Positions 23,691-35,506 of a DNA stretch of 64,000 bases are shown here, piece after piece. Position 1 is the stretch's first letter; each line of letters begins with the position of its first letter. Source of the DNA: Dryas octopetala (Eukaryota; Streptophyta; Magnoliopsida; Rosales; Rosaceae); the NCBI GenBank assembly GCA_963921425.1, contig OY992834.1, positions 27,769,669 through 27,833,668 on the forward strand, read 5' to 3'. The notes beneath the pieces were generated by a model. That model saw nothing but the letters and a program-made list of their open reading frames with translations. It searched no databases and was not told the origin of the DNA. The position numbers and the translations under genes are program-made.

Positions 23691-23845
23691 TTTAAAAAAA
23701 ATTATTATTTTTATTTAAATTATATATTTAAATTTAATATTTAAAAAAAATTCTTTATTCAAAAACTATATAAAACAAAATTCATAAATTTATATATCAA
23801 AATATCCATACAAAGTAGTAATTAACCCTAATATATATAGTCAAT

Positions 23846-25360
23846 TTATTCTAAACTAGTAGCATCATCATCATTCATATCTGACGGAGGTTGATGAGAA
23901 GATGGTGGCGGGACAAACCCAGGTATCGCCTTGGTCAATGCAGCATACAACGCCTCCTTCTCCGCTCTCTCAGCTCGTAAGTCCTCCTGCAACTTCTTCA
24001 CTTGAGCGGACAAGCCTGCGACGACTGCAGATGGCTGAGACGAAGATGAAGACGAAGACGAGGATCGAACATCACGAATCCGCCCATATCCCATGCCGCG
24101 TATTTCCTTACCGGGCCTAACACCCAGTGAGTCTATCATAATACGAAGTCCGACATCGGGATCGGGTACTGGAATCGACTCCAACGGAGTACCCGGAGGG
24201 TGCTGCTCGGCCAAGCTCTCCAAATATATTCTCGAGTTGGCCACCATCTCATCCTTCAAAATGTTATATATACAAGTAACCAATTAGAAAAATAAATATA
24301 AAAAATTGTGAAAAAAATTAAAATATAAAAAACTAACATGTTTTGCCTTGGCCGCATCACAACCGGGATGAACATAGATATCTCCGAAAGTATCTATCTC
24401 CGGGAATTGCGACCCACGCTGAAAAAGAAAATAATTTTGTCAAAGACCCAACCAATATTAAAGAATATATATGTATTAAATTAAATAATGACGTACCTGA
24501 CGTCGCGACTCCACTCGATATGAGATGGGCGTCGGACCACTATGATGGTTAAACGGCTTCCCTTTCCGGTTTCTGGCGTTGGCGACCGACTTCTTCTGTT
24601 AAATATTAAGCAAATTATAAATATGTTAGTGTATGTATACAATAATAGAATAACAAAACAATAATCGATTTTTTAAAGTCTTAAGATGATAAAACGTACC
24701 AAAAACGACGGACTCATGAAATGATCGCACAAAAAACGCCACTGGTCAGACCGCTCTACCAACTCCATAGGGGGGTTCGCCAATGCCTCAACTGCCGACG
24801 AAAATCCCTTGAAATGCACGTGTAGTTCGTGCTTCCACTGCCTGTAGGACTTGATGAGTAAATCTGTCATGTACGTGACAGTGAGGGGATCATCCATCTG
24901 AATGTCAAAGTTAACCTGAAAAAAATATTAGATTGTTATGAATGATCAAATTTATCATTTTGAATTAATTATTGAGCTATATACTCACTGAGATGGAGCG
25001 GATCACTTTGTGTTGAATCTCTGCCGGCAATTTTTTCCAAGTGGTTGCAACCATGGCGCACTCGGCACGAATAATAGCCCCCACATCATGCGAGAACAAA
25101 CTGTCAACGTTAGGATCTAACGGTCGTCGGCCGTTTTGCACACACATGACTGGAATCCGCGCCCCAGTACTGCGCACGATCCGAGAGGACTTCAACCCAC
25201 TACATGGTCCCCTCGTCGCAGTGGATGACGTGGCAGTAGATGAAGCGGAAGCGGAAGCGGTGACCTGACTAGAGCGGTGAGATCGACGGGCCCTCCGTGG
25301 CATAGAGGGGCTCCCAGTACTCGAGGATGGCTGAACTACATCATTGGGAGCTGACTCCAT
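23846..25360 (-). CDS. CACTA-2 accessory transposition protein (Transposase_24 / TnpA-like), five exons
   Basis: Exons on the minus strand: 25360-24989, 24915-24700, 24595-24497, 24418-24338, 24253-23846 (372, 216, 99, 81 and 408 bp). All are multiples of three, so every intron is phase 0 and the joined frame is open: 391 residues. All junctions are GT-AG. Exon 1 is Ser/Ala-rich and then HDVGAIIRAECAMVATTWKK. Exon 2 has QWKHELHVHFKGFSS and SDQWRFLCDHFMSPSFL, typical of the plant Ptta/En/Spm Transposase_24 family. The last exon has GMGYGRIRD, a Ser run and a coiled-coil stretch (VKKLQEDLRAERAEKEALYA). Relatives bind subterminal repeats and act together with TNP2. No such transposase lies in this element. 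Start chosen at the first ATG before the conserved exon. Confidence 0.8.
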
Positions 25361-25464
25361 CGCCTTTCACCTTATAACTAAATTATATATATTTCTCAAA
25401 CTAATTAATCTACATTTTGTAATTAAACTAAATTTTATATTTAAAAACTAACAAACTAACTAAT

Positions 25465-26400
25465 CCACATCACATGAACCGCTAACCACAACACATAATT
25501 GTGCACTCCCAAACTGTCCATGGGTAATTTGGACAATTCAAGAATCATATTGGAGCGCAGTCACGCCCAGCGCCCATGCGCGCGTCCAATAGACTCTCGA
25601 ACGGGTCTAAGGTGAATTTAAATTTAGTGTACAAAGTTATCCACTGATAACTTCGCACGACTAGTTAAATGTACAAAGTTATCGATTGATAACTTCGCAC
25701 AAGCGCTTCGTGCCACATGACCTCACCCAGTACTCGAGGAGTGCTGGACTACGTCATCGGAAATTTTGCAATTACAACTAAACTAAATGTAACATACAAA
25801 CTAAATTATAATTAATCTAACAATATACATATAAGCATACAAACAAACTATTAAATTTTAGCATATAAAAACATACAAATTAATTAATCAATTTTATAAT
25901 TAATTTTAACATACAAACTAATTCACTCAAAAATTTAATACAATTATATATGAAACATTAAATACTAAATCATACAAAAACTTAACTAAAAGATAGATTA
26001 AACACATACCTCACTAAAAATGCAATTATCCTTCACAACAAATGCAATACTATCCTTCCTTCACCAAAAAAATAAATCATTGTCAAATATGAGCCCAACA
26101 TCAATCTAAATTCAGATTTCACAACCAAACCACTAAATTAAAAAAAGCCCACAACATTAACTAATTACCACTAAAATCAGAAATTTCACAATCAATTTAT
26201 GCAAAATCCACAACAAGTACAAAATCCACAATATTATAAAACATAAAAAACAGAAAATACCATAAAAACAGAAAATACCATAAAAAACAGAAAATACCAA
26301 AAAAAAAAAACAGAAAATACCATAAAAAACAGAAAATACAAAAAAAAAAACAGAAAATACCATAAAATACCATAAATTAAAAAAAAAAAAAAACAAATAC
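25465..26400. other. AT-rich region of CACTA-2 shared with CACTA-3
   Basis: Matches about 45580-46435 of CACTA-3 at high similarity. Around 25626-25705 there are two copies of ACAAAGTTATC...GATAACTTCGCAC, each containing the inverted pair GTTATC/GATAAC. It lies upstream of the accessory gene and may hold its promoter. 26220-26400 is a run of short ACAGAAAATACCATAAAA repeats. Confidence 0.6.
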
Positions 26401-26409
26401 CTTGAGCTG

Positions 26410-26765
26410 GTTTCGGCTTCGAGGGGGGGGGGTGTTTTGGGTGAGTGGTTTCGGCTGGGGGGGGGATGGGTTTCGGTGGGGGTGGGTTATCGGGGGAGGG
26501 TGAGTTTCGGGTGGGGGGTGGGTTTCGGCGGGGATGGGTATTCGGGTGGGGGGTGGGTTTCGGCGGGGGTGGGTATTCGGGGGGGTGGGTTTCGGCGGGG
26601 GTGGGTGGGTTGCCGAAGGGGGGGGGGGTTTTGGGTTACGGGGAAGGAGGGAGGAGGAGGAGGAGGCGAAGGGAGGAGGAGGAGGGAGGAGGAGGAGGAG
26701 AAGGAGGAGGAGGGAGTGAGAGCTTAGGGAAGGAGGAGGGTGCGGCGCTGCGAGGGTGAGGTGAG
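26410..26765. repeat. G-rich minisatellite in CACTA-2
   Basis: Repeats of GGGTTTCGG(C/T)GGGGGTGGG run on the plus strand and are followed by GGAGGAGGAGG. Related blocks occur at 46440-46700 and, in reverse complement, at 11290-11560. The strand has many closely spaced G-runs. Long reading frames here are repeat artefacts. Confidence 0.75.
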
Positions 26766-26814
26766 TGAGTGAGCTGACTGAAGTGAACCCAGAAATGGGT
26801 ATAAATTTAAAGAC

Positions 26815-27150
26815 TTTGGGCGACGAACATGAATTCGTCGCCCAAAGTGACTTTAGGCGACGAATTAACATGTTCGTCGCCCAAAGTGACTTTGGGCGAC
26901 GAACATGCTAATTCGTCGCCCAAGTATATTAAAGCGACGAACATGAATTCGTCGCCCAAAGTGACTTTGGGCGACGAACATGTTAATTCGTCGCCTAAAG
27001 TCACTTTGGGCGACGAATTCATGTTCGTCGCCCAAAGTTGTTGACTTTAGGGCTCCGTTTTATCCCGCCATAATTTCAGACTTTGGGCGACGCACTGTTC
27101 GTCGCCTAACGCTACATTTCGTCGCCCAAAGTTGAATTTTTTTATGAACC
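26815..27150. repeat. CACTA-2 internal subterminal-type repeat array
   Basis: Pairs of GGCGACGAACATG and its complement, with TTTGGGCGACGAA and GTCGCCCAAAGTGAC motifs at about 27-bp alternation, near the 340-bp tandem block. Confidence 0.8.
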
Positions 27151-27556
27151 ATGATCGTTCATACGTTCGAGCTCCAATACCAAACTTCTAGATCTTCAAT
27201 TGACCTAATATTTTAGAGGAATGATCTTTGAGTGACAAACTAATAAATGAACGGTTCAGATCGTTAAAAACACAATCGACATATAAGGTTCTACATATAA
27301 ATCAGTGGTTTTTGCATTTGAAGAATAAAATTATATCAACTCTTTCGTTAAAACCTTATAGCTTCAATAATTGTGAAGACCACAACGTGATTATCACAAT
27401 CAGAGCCATTCTTCATATATGTTCATACTCAAAGATCAACCCTGGAAAAAATCGGCTCAATCGGAGTTCATCTACCGGTTCGATTATTATTATAAGAATC
27501 AAGATCGTTCATACATCCTAAATGCTAAACCTAACTTCTACATCTCCAATTGAGTT

Positions 27557-29256
27557 AATTTTTTGCATGGATGATCTTTGAGTGAGGCACTAAGGAATGA
27601 TCGGTTCGGATCGTTAAAAACACAATACAAAAGTGATCTTCTACATACAAATACACTTGAAGAGTATAATTATATTAACTTTTGGGTAGAAATTTTGGTT
27701 ATTCAACAATTTGTGAAGACTACAATATGATTTCAACGATCGGAACCGTTCATTCTATTCATTTATACTGGAAGATCATCCCTACAAAAAATCGGCTAAA
27801 TCGGAATTCATCTCATACTTCGATTCGTATTACAAAATTTACAATCGTTCATAAGTTCAACCACCGTTAGCTAACTTCTACATCTCCGATTGAGCTAATT
27901 TTTTGCATGGATGATCCTTAAGTGAGGCACTAAGGAACGATCGGTTCGGATCGTTAAAAACACAATACAAAAGTGATCTTCTACATACAAATACACTTGA
28001 AAAGTATAATTATATTAACTTTTGGGTAGAAATTTTGGTTATTCAACAATTTGTGAAGACTACAATGTGATTTCAACGATCGGAACCGTTCATTCTATTC
28101 GTTTATACTGGAAGATCATCCCTGCAAAAAATCGGCTAAATCGGAATTCATCTCATACTTCGATTCGTATTAGAAAATTTACAATCGTTCATAAGTTCAA
28201 CCACCGTTACCTAACTTCTACATCTCCGATTGAGCTAATTTTTTGCATGGATGATCCTTAAGTGAGGCACTAAGGAATGATCGGTTCGGATCGTTAAAAA
28301 CACAATACCAAAGTGATCTTCTACATACAAATACACTTGAAGAGTATAATTATATTAACTTTTGGGTAGAAATTTTGGTGATTCAACAATTTGTGAAGAC
28401 TACAATGTGATTTTAACGATCGGAACCGTTCATTCTATTCGTTTATACTGGAAGATCATCCCTGCAAAAAATCGGCTAAATCGGAATTCATCTCATACTT
28501 CGATTCGTATTAGAAAATTTACAATCGTTCATAAGTTCAACCACCGTTACCTAACTTCTACATCTCCGATTGAGCTAATTTTTTGCATGGATGATCCTTA
28601 AGTGAGGCACTAAGGAATGATCGGTTCGGATCGTTAAAAACACAATACCAAAGTGATCTTCTACATACAAATACACTTGAAGAGTATAATTATATTAACT
28701 TTTGGGTAGAAATTTTGGTGATTCAACAATTTGTGAAGACTACAATGTGATTTTAACGATCGGAACCGTTCATTCTATTCGTTTATACTGGAAGATCATC
28801 CCTGCAAAAAATCGGCTAAATCGGAATTCATCTCATACTTCGATTCGTATTAGAAAATTTACAATCGTTCATAAGTTCAACCACCGTTACCTAACTTCTA
28901 CATCTCCGATTGAGCTAATTTTTTGCATGGATGATCCTTAAGTGAGGCACTAAGGAATGATCGGTTCGGATCGTTAAAAACACAATACCAAAGTGATCTT
29001 CTACATACAAATACACTTGAAGAGTATAATTATATTAACTTTTGGGTAGAAATTTTGGTGATTCAACAATTTGTGAAGACTACAATGTGATTTTAACGAT
29101 CGGAACCGTTCATTCTATTCGTTTATACTGGAAGATCATCCCTGCAAAAAATCGGCTAAATCGGAATTCATCTCATACTTCGATTCGTATTAGAAAATTT
29201 ACAATCGTTCATAAGTTCAACCACCGTTACCTAACTTCTACATCTCCGATTGAGCT
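27557..29256. repeat. Five tandem units of 340 bp inside CACTA-2
   Basis: Unit starts (AATTTTTTGCATGGATGATC) are at about 27557, 27897, 28237, 28577 and 28917, with a partial sixth from 29257. The last three full units look identical by eye; the first two differ at a few sites. More diverged relatives precede it (27150-27556) and lie in CACTA-3 (46915-47560, 47700-48545). Each unit contains GATCGGTTCGGATCGTT and CGATCGGAACCGTTCA. The repeated 79-codon frames are not genes. Confidence 0.9.
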
Positions 29257-29379
29257 AATTTTTTGCATGGATGATCCTTAAGTGGGGAATTAAAAAATGA
29301 ATGGTTATGATCTTTGGAAATACAATCGTATAGTATGCTATTACATATATAAAATTGTAAACAAAAAAATATTCTTACT

Positions 29380-30106
29380 TTGGGCGAGGAACTACAAATT
29401 TCGTCGCCCAAAGTGATCTTGGGCGAGGAACCTAACATTTCGTCGCCCAAACAAACTTTGGGCGACGAATTGTGAGGTTCCTCGCCCAAACCAAACAGGA
29501 TGATCCTTTGGGCGACGAACATATTTCGTCGCCCAAACTCATTTTGGGCGACGAACATAATTTCGTCACCCAAAGTGTCTTTGGGCGACGAATTGTGAGG
29601 TTCCTCGCCCAAACCATTATTACAAAACAGGATGATCCTTTGGGCGACGAACATATTTCGTCGCCCAAACTCATATTGGGCGACGAACATAATTTCGTCA
29701 CCCAAAGTGTCTTTGGGCGACGAAATGTATATTCCTCGCCCAAACTCAGTTTGGGCGACGAAATATTTTGTCACCCAAAGTAAGTTTGGGCGAGGAATAT
29801 ATATGTTCGTCGCCCAAATTATCTTTGAGCGACGAACATGTATATTCCTCGCCCAATGGATTTCTCAATTAATTGTTTGTTGTTAATGTTTAGGCGACGA
29901 AATGTGTTCGTCGCCCAAAGTAACTTTGGGCGAGGAACGTGTTATTCGTCGCCTAAACCTTCTTTGGGCGACGAACATGTTCGTCGCCCAAACCTTTATA
30001 ACTTTGAGCGACAAATTTTCTTGTTCGTCGCCCTAAATTTCTTTGGGCGACGAATATATGTTCGTCGCCCAAAGTTTGGTCGCCCAAATATGTTTTTCTT
30101 GTAGTG
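29380..30106. repeat. CACTA-2 right subterminal repeat array
   Basis: Alternating TTTGGGCGACGAA and TTCCTCGCCCAAA / TTCGTCGCCCAAA motifs lead to the terminus. The block at about 29475-29565 is repeated nearly exactly at about 29590-29690. Confidence 0.85.
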
Positions 30107-32063
30107 TTACAGTCTACTAGGCTAGTAAAAGCCTATTAGCCACGTGACCTCAAGCCAAGTTAGCCAACAGTTCCAACCACACACGCACACATGCACCAAA
30201 CTTAGATCCTTAACACGCGCTAATTTACAGATTCTAATCTCACTTACTTACCAATATTTTCTTTTACCTTTTATATGAAGATGTGGAATTCAAATGCTTG
30301 TCTGGCCTTTCCAACAAAGTAAGGAGACAGTATTAAGAGTGACAATTTTAACACTCCAATTTTATATGTTTAAACCCTTTTTTTTATTTTATGCATTGAT
30401 AATTGAGCAAATAAATGAAGTTAAAAAAAAAAAAAAAGTAGTGCAAGTGTACAAAACAAGAGTGCGAAGATTGCTATCCATAATTAATTAGATTGTTGCT
30501 AGCTCCCTTGCCAAATTTAAACTTCATGATGTCCAAATAAGCAATGGATATTTATTCAATTTATATATCAAGCATAATAATATCAAGATATGTATTGTGA
30601 GGGATCATAAATATGTGATGGAGTTCTTTGCTGTTTGATCGATCAGTTTCACAAGTACGTATGAATTTATGATCTTCTCAATCCAGAAGAAATCTCCTCT
30701 TTATATTGTATTATTGATGAGGGAGATTGATGGAGAAATCCTTCTTAATTATTTGCTAGCTTCAGTCGATTCACATCAATTCAGGAGGAACATCTTCAAC
30801 CAATACGCAGAGTATTTGAGATGCCTTTTCAAATTATCCTTGAAATCAACAAATGTGAGGCCAAACCTAACTGTGTAGCCAGAAGCCCATTCGAAGTCAT
30901 CCAAAAAAGACCATACATATATAACACCCTCCCTGCAAGAATATATAACATTGTTCAATCTTAGTTAACTGATCATACATATACATATAGAGAAGGGGAA
31001 ATAACTTTCTCCATTTTGTAACCAAAAATATATTAATACATAACTATTACTTACTCATAATTAAAGTGAAAGAAAATTTGTTTATGAAGTGCATTTATTC
31101 GATCAAACTAGAAAATGATAAGAAACTTCTTTGCAGATTTCTCACATTAATTGATAGAAAAAACAAATGTGTTATTATTTTTTTTCTAATCCACTTTTAA
31201 TTTGTTTTTCTTTACTGTTGTATACATGTGTTTCTTTTATGTATATCGTAATACTTTTGCACTTAAAATAAATTGGATCAAAACCTTCGCTAAGCAACTA
31301 TTATTTTAATCAAGACTCACTTGATAGCTTCCAAAAGATGTCGGAGATGGCCCTGATGGTATCTTATCCTTGAACTATCCTTGAGTGCTTTCTTAATTGG
31401 TAATGAGTCATCATATGCGTATGCCATTCCTGAAAAAGGAGTAAGACGAGTAACATAACAAACAGAACATTAATGATAATTTATATTTCTATTTTAATCT
31501 CCATTTTTTAATAAGATATAATTTTCATTTAACGCGAGTGAAGATGAATTGAATAATATTTGTCTCAACCACAATTGGAGGAGTTTCTTCAATCCCCTCT
31601 CACAAAATATGTCTTCAATTTCTAGTCAATCTTTTCATTTAATTTATGAATTAATTTTTTATTATTTGAAATAAAAAGTTCAAAAAGAGCATACTTTTGT
31701 GAGATGATGTTGGAAGAACTCCTCTAACAGATCTATGGATCGGAGGCAAGTATTATTGTTGATTTTATAATTCTACTATAATTAAAACCAAATATTTATA
31801 ACATTGGAGTTTAATGAAAATTAAATTTATTTAATTATCTCCATTATAAAACACAACAAACAGAATAAAAGTAGACTAGTGACATGAAAGACGGTTTACC
31901 ATTCTCAGTTATATAAATGGTCGGGTTCTTGTACTTTTCTTTTATATATAGCAAAAGCTCTCTGATGCCCCTTGGATAAATGAAAAGCCAACTCAAAGTA
32001 GTCTGTACGTAGCATTTATTATATTGCATGTATAACACAAGAAGCATATACATAATAAATGCT

Positions 32064-32064
<1 letters not shown>

Positions 32065-32103
<39 letters not shown>
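32065..32103. repeat. (GA)n microsatellite beside the exon 10 splice donor
   Basis: About 39 bp of GA repeat starts a few bases inside the 105-bp intron between exons 10 and 11 of the beta-glucosidase gene. On the transcribed strand it is a CU tract just after the donor. Confidence 0.9.
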
Positions 32104-32106
<3 letters not shown>

Positions 32107-33153
32107 CCGGTATACCAATGGGAGTCCCATTTTTATCAGCTGTAACAACAAAAAATAGATGGTTGTGTTAGTGACGTACAACATATATAGTCGAAAGTCT
32201 CTATGAATTATAAGGTTATAAGTTTCTTTTAGCATACTGGAAGCAATGGGTTGCTTATCTGTAGCCCAACTATGATTGACACTATTGGTTGAAGGAGCAT
32301 TTTCTACATAATTTGCAGTGTAGTAATTTAATTAATCCGAGAAAATCAAGGGACCCTTTTAGCTGCTTGGATTGAACCTTAGTAAATTTGGGTAATCGGC
32401 TCCCAACCAAGGATCGCATGCTTTGGGGATAGTGACCATGTACTGTAGGATCCGCAAACCTACATAAATCATATAACATAAAACTCACTTTGTGATGAAT
32501 TGTAAGTCTTAATCCCGACTATATATAATATATTTATACATAGGTAAGCAAACTAGGGATTCTAACTTTTTTTCTCAATTTACATGACATTCATACATTG
32601 GATACTAAAAAATAAAAAATAAAACCTAAAAAAAAAAGCAAGTACCTTGTCCAATAAAGTAATGACACATATGGTAAGAAACAAATGTTAGGAAAAAAAA
32701 AAAAAGTGGAGACTCTTGCATTTTCTAATATTAAACCATCCCTTAAATGATGTTATTTGAGGGACACAAAGGTCCAAATCGTATATTTTTAAAATTCCTA
32801 TTCAATGATAATTCCTACAAAAAGTGCACAATTTAGAGACCATTTAACCATTAAATTAAATGGTGACTATTTCAGTGTTTATTGGAAACACAGTGTTCTT
32901 CTATTTAATTAATATGTTTAATTTTTTACAAGAATGATCATCCAATGAAGACTTATAAAATAAAATAGACAATTTAAATTATTGAACTACAATATGTAAT
33001 GAGTCTCACAATTTGTTTCTCAAATATTCTTATTTAAGGAATCCTTCAATAAAACCTATCTTTTATCTGCTCGTAATGCAACATATTTCAAGGAGACAAC
33101 AAAAATCAAATTAATTAGTGCAACTTTTTGCTTTTCTTGGCCAAAATTTGAAA

Positions 33154-34555
33154 TAGTGAGTAATTTTAAACCCCTTAACCATCCAAAAAATTTGCCTAAA
33201 CCCCAACCTATCTAGAAACTCTCTCAAAACCCCCTATAACTTATAATTCTAAATTACCCTTCTGACGCATGCTGACGCACCCTGACACGCACTGACGCGC
33301 GCTGACGTCACTGTAACTGAATTTTAGTGAAACAAATTTTTTTTTGAAACTGCATTTTTTGCTGAAACTCAATATTTCACTAAAACTAAAATAAAACACT
33401 GAAACTGAATTTCAGGAATTCAATTACACTAATTGAAGAATTCAGTTACACTAAATTGAAGAATTCAGTTATGAACTCACTTACTGAAATTGAATTAAGT
33501 GATGAAACAATTACACCTTGACTAAAAAGCAATTACACCTTCACTAAAACAATTACACCTTCACTAAAACAGTTACACCTTCACCCAAACCATCAAATTC
33601 AGAGTAACTGCAACTGGAGCTTGGCAACCTTTTCAATTGTCTGCAATGCCCGTGGGTTCAAAATTAGGGATTTCAATTTCTTCAAAAACCAATTCAATTA
33701 AACACAATCAATAGCAATATAATGCAAAGGAGATTTGATTCCATACCTGTGTCGAGGCCAACGGCCGCCAGAGTCGCCATATAATGGGCAGAGAAGCCGC
33801 AACTTTGTAGCTTCGCAAAAGCCGTGCCCAGTGGTGGTCGGAGTGAGGAAATAGCATGGAGAGACTCAGCGTGAAGAGAGGAAGATATTGGTGCTAGAGC
33901 TAGGTTGCGACGCTACCGGAAAAGAGAGATCGTCGGTGGAGGCTTCGCTGCTGTTTGGCGTCGTTCCATCGCCGTCAAGGGTCGGTTGGATGATCAGTGG
34001 GTACCACCGTGTTCGTTGCGAGGAGAGGAAGCTATTAGTGCCAGAGTTAGACCGCGATGCTGCCGGAAAATGGAGATCGCTGACAGAGGAGCTTGGGTCT
34101 GCCTGGGTTGATCCGTTGCTGTTGTTGGGTTTCGTGGAAAGTGGAGGGCAAGGGGAGGAAGCAGGATCAGAAAGGCGAGCATGATGGGACCAGTCTAGCC
34201 GAAAACTGTCGCCGGACGGTGGTGCATGCGCCGACGGGAAGAGAGAGAGAGAGAACGCAAAAATAGAGATGGGAAATTAAAAAAACATGGGGAGTCAAAG
34301 ATGGGGCAGAAACAGAGACTGGAATTAAACAACAAAAAAAAAAAACATAATTAGAATTTTATGGAAATTAAAAATAAATAAAAGGGGTAAAACTGAAAAA
34401 TTAAAAGATAGGGAGTCAAACTTGGCTGGGTATTAGTTGACTAGGGGGTTTAGAAAAATATTAAGTGTAAGATTGAGGGTTATGGGAGAGGTAGATTTTG
34501 GGTGGGGCTTATGAGAGATTTTTTCTCTAACTAGGGGGTTTATAATTATTTACAT
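33154..34555. mobile_element. Mutator-like element (Pack-MULE candidate) in beta-glucosidase intron 8
   Basis: Perfect 9-bp direct repeats AATTTGAAA (33145-33153, 34556-34564) flank ends that are imperfect inverted repeats (left TAATTTTAAACCCC, right GGGGGTTTATAATTA). A 9-bp duplication is the Mutator signature. The 1.4-kb interior has no transposase. From about 33730 to 34200 it is GC-rich, with a minus-strand exon-like piece MATLAAVGLDT followed by a GTATGG donor, and an internal tandem duplication of about 145 bp (33880 and 34026). These features suggest captured gene sequence; the donor gene is not recognised. Confidence 0.75.
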
Positions 34556-35506
34556 AATTTGAAAATTGAATCTTCCTAAGAATTAAACAAGACATGTTTT
34601 TGTTAGTTAATCACATTTTAAAGGGAAATGTGATTATTAAGAGTCATCTAAACATATACGTTTGTTAAAACACTCACCATCCAAGCATAAATCAAGAGCT
34701 CTAATGGCGGCCTTTCGATTTGCAACTTTTTGGAACTTAGGTACATACCATTCTGACAATATTGTTATTCCGATCTTTCCATTTTGGGCTGCCTGCACAT
34801 TCGTGTATGAATAGACATAATTGTAGTGTACGTTCATCAACATAAAGAATCTACTTTGTTTGCGATTAAAAAAAAAAAAAGAACTTACTTTGTTTAGTGT
34901 CTGATTTTAAACAAGTACCTGGTATTTCTTCCTGTATACTTTGGCAGCAGCTGCATGAGCAAGAAGCAAATGGTGGGTGACAATGTAGGGTTCAATTGCA
35001 GAGTTACCAACAGTGCAATTTCCAACATAATTGGAACATCGACCGGGTGCTGTGGTACCACTATTGTACCCGCCAAGTACAAACTTGTTAGGTTCGTTTA
35101 GTGTTACCCAAAGTTTGACTCGATCACCGAATGTTTTGAAACAAAAATTCGCATAATCTCGAAAGTCATCTCTGTTAATTACACGATAGGATTATTGCTA
35201 CGTACTATATCAAATTGCATGAAGTTAATAAAAAATTGAGCAATACAATTCAATTATGTTTTTCCATTTTTAACCCCACCTATATTAAAATAATAATTTC
35301 ATACAACAATTAAACTAATAATTAGTAAAAAAAATTAAAAAATTAATCAAAGAAATGAAAGTTTAACAAGTCATTCTTATGATGTATATGAATGCAAATC
35401 CCTAGTTTCCATTTGGTTCTCAGATTTGGCGATTGGAAATAAATATGAGATTTTATTCCCTGTTTGGTTACTTTGGTAAACACACTCTTGGCAATGTGTT
35501 AGATTT

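Larger units (their letters stand above)
23126..30106 (-). mobile_element. CACTA-2: 6.98-kb CACTA element with both ends and TTA target duplication
   Basis: The left end is CACTACAAGAAAAAA at 23126 and the right end is TTTTTCTTGTAGTG at 30106. TTA flanks both sides (23123-23125, 30107-30109). Copy A at 15287-15289 has a single TTA with the same flanks, a natural empty site. Contents from left: subterminal array, minus-strand accessory gene (23846-25360), AT-rich region, G-rich block, subterminal array, five 340-bp tandem units, third subterminal array. No TNP2 transposase is present, so it depends on another element. The intact target duplication and accessory gene suggest recent movement. 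Confidence 0.92.
21479..30795. repeat. Segmental duplication, copy B (interrupted by CACTA-2)
   Basis: Matches copy A (13539-15987) outside the CACTA-2 insertion. Copy B also gained a T-rich 29-bp insert (22720-22748) and homopolymer runs (A13 and a G run, about 23055-23096). It lost 207 bp containing exon 2. Its right end lies inside the last exon of the full beta-glucosidase gene, so the duplicated unit spans 3' end, spacer and 5' end of tandem genes. Confidence 0.85.

Noticed and set aside
26437-26871. Gly-rich and Pro-rich reading frames on both strands
   Set aside because: They are translations of the G-rich minisatellite; both strands stay open because of base composition.
28022-29281. 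Repeated 79-codon frames (MGRNFG...) as a gene family
   Set aside because: They recur every 340 bp as part of a tandem DNA repeat, with no domain and no codon constraint visible.
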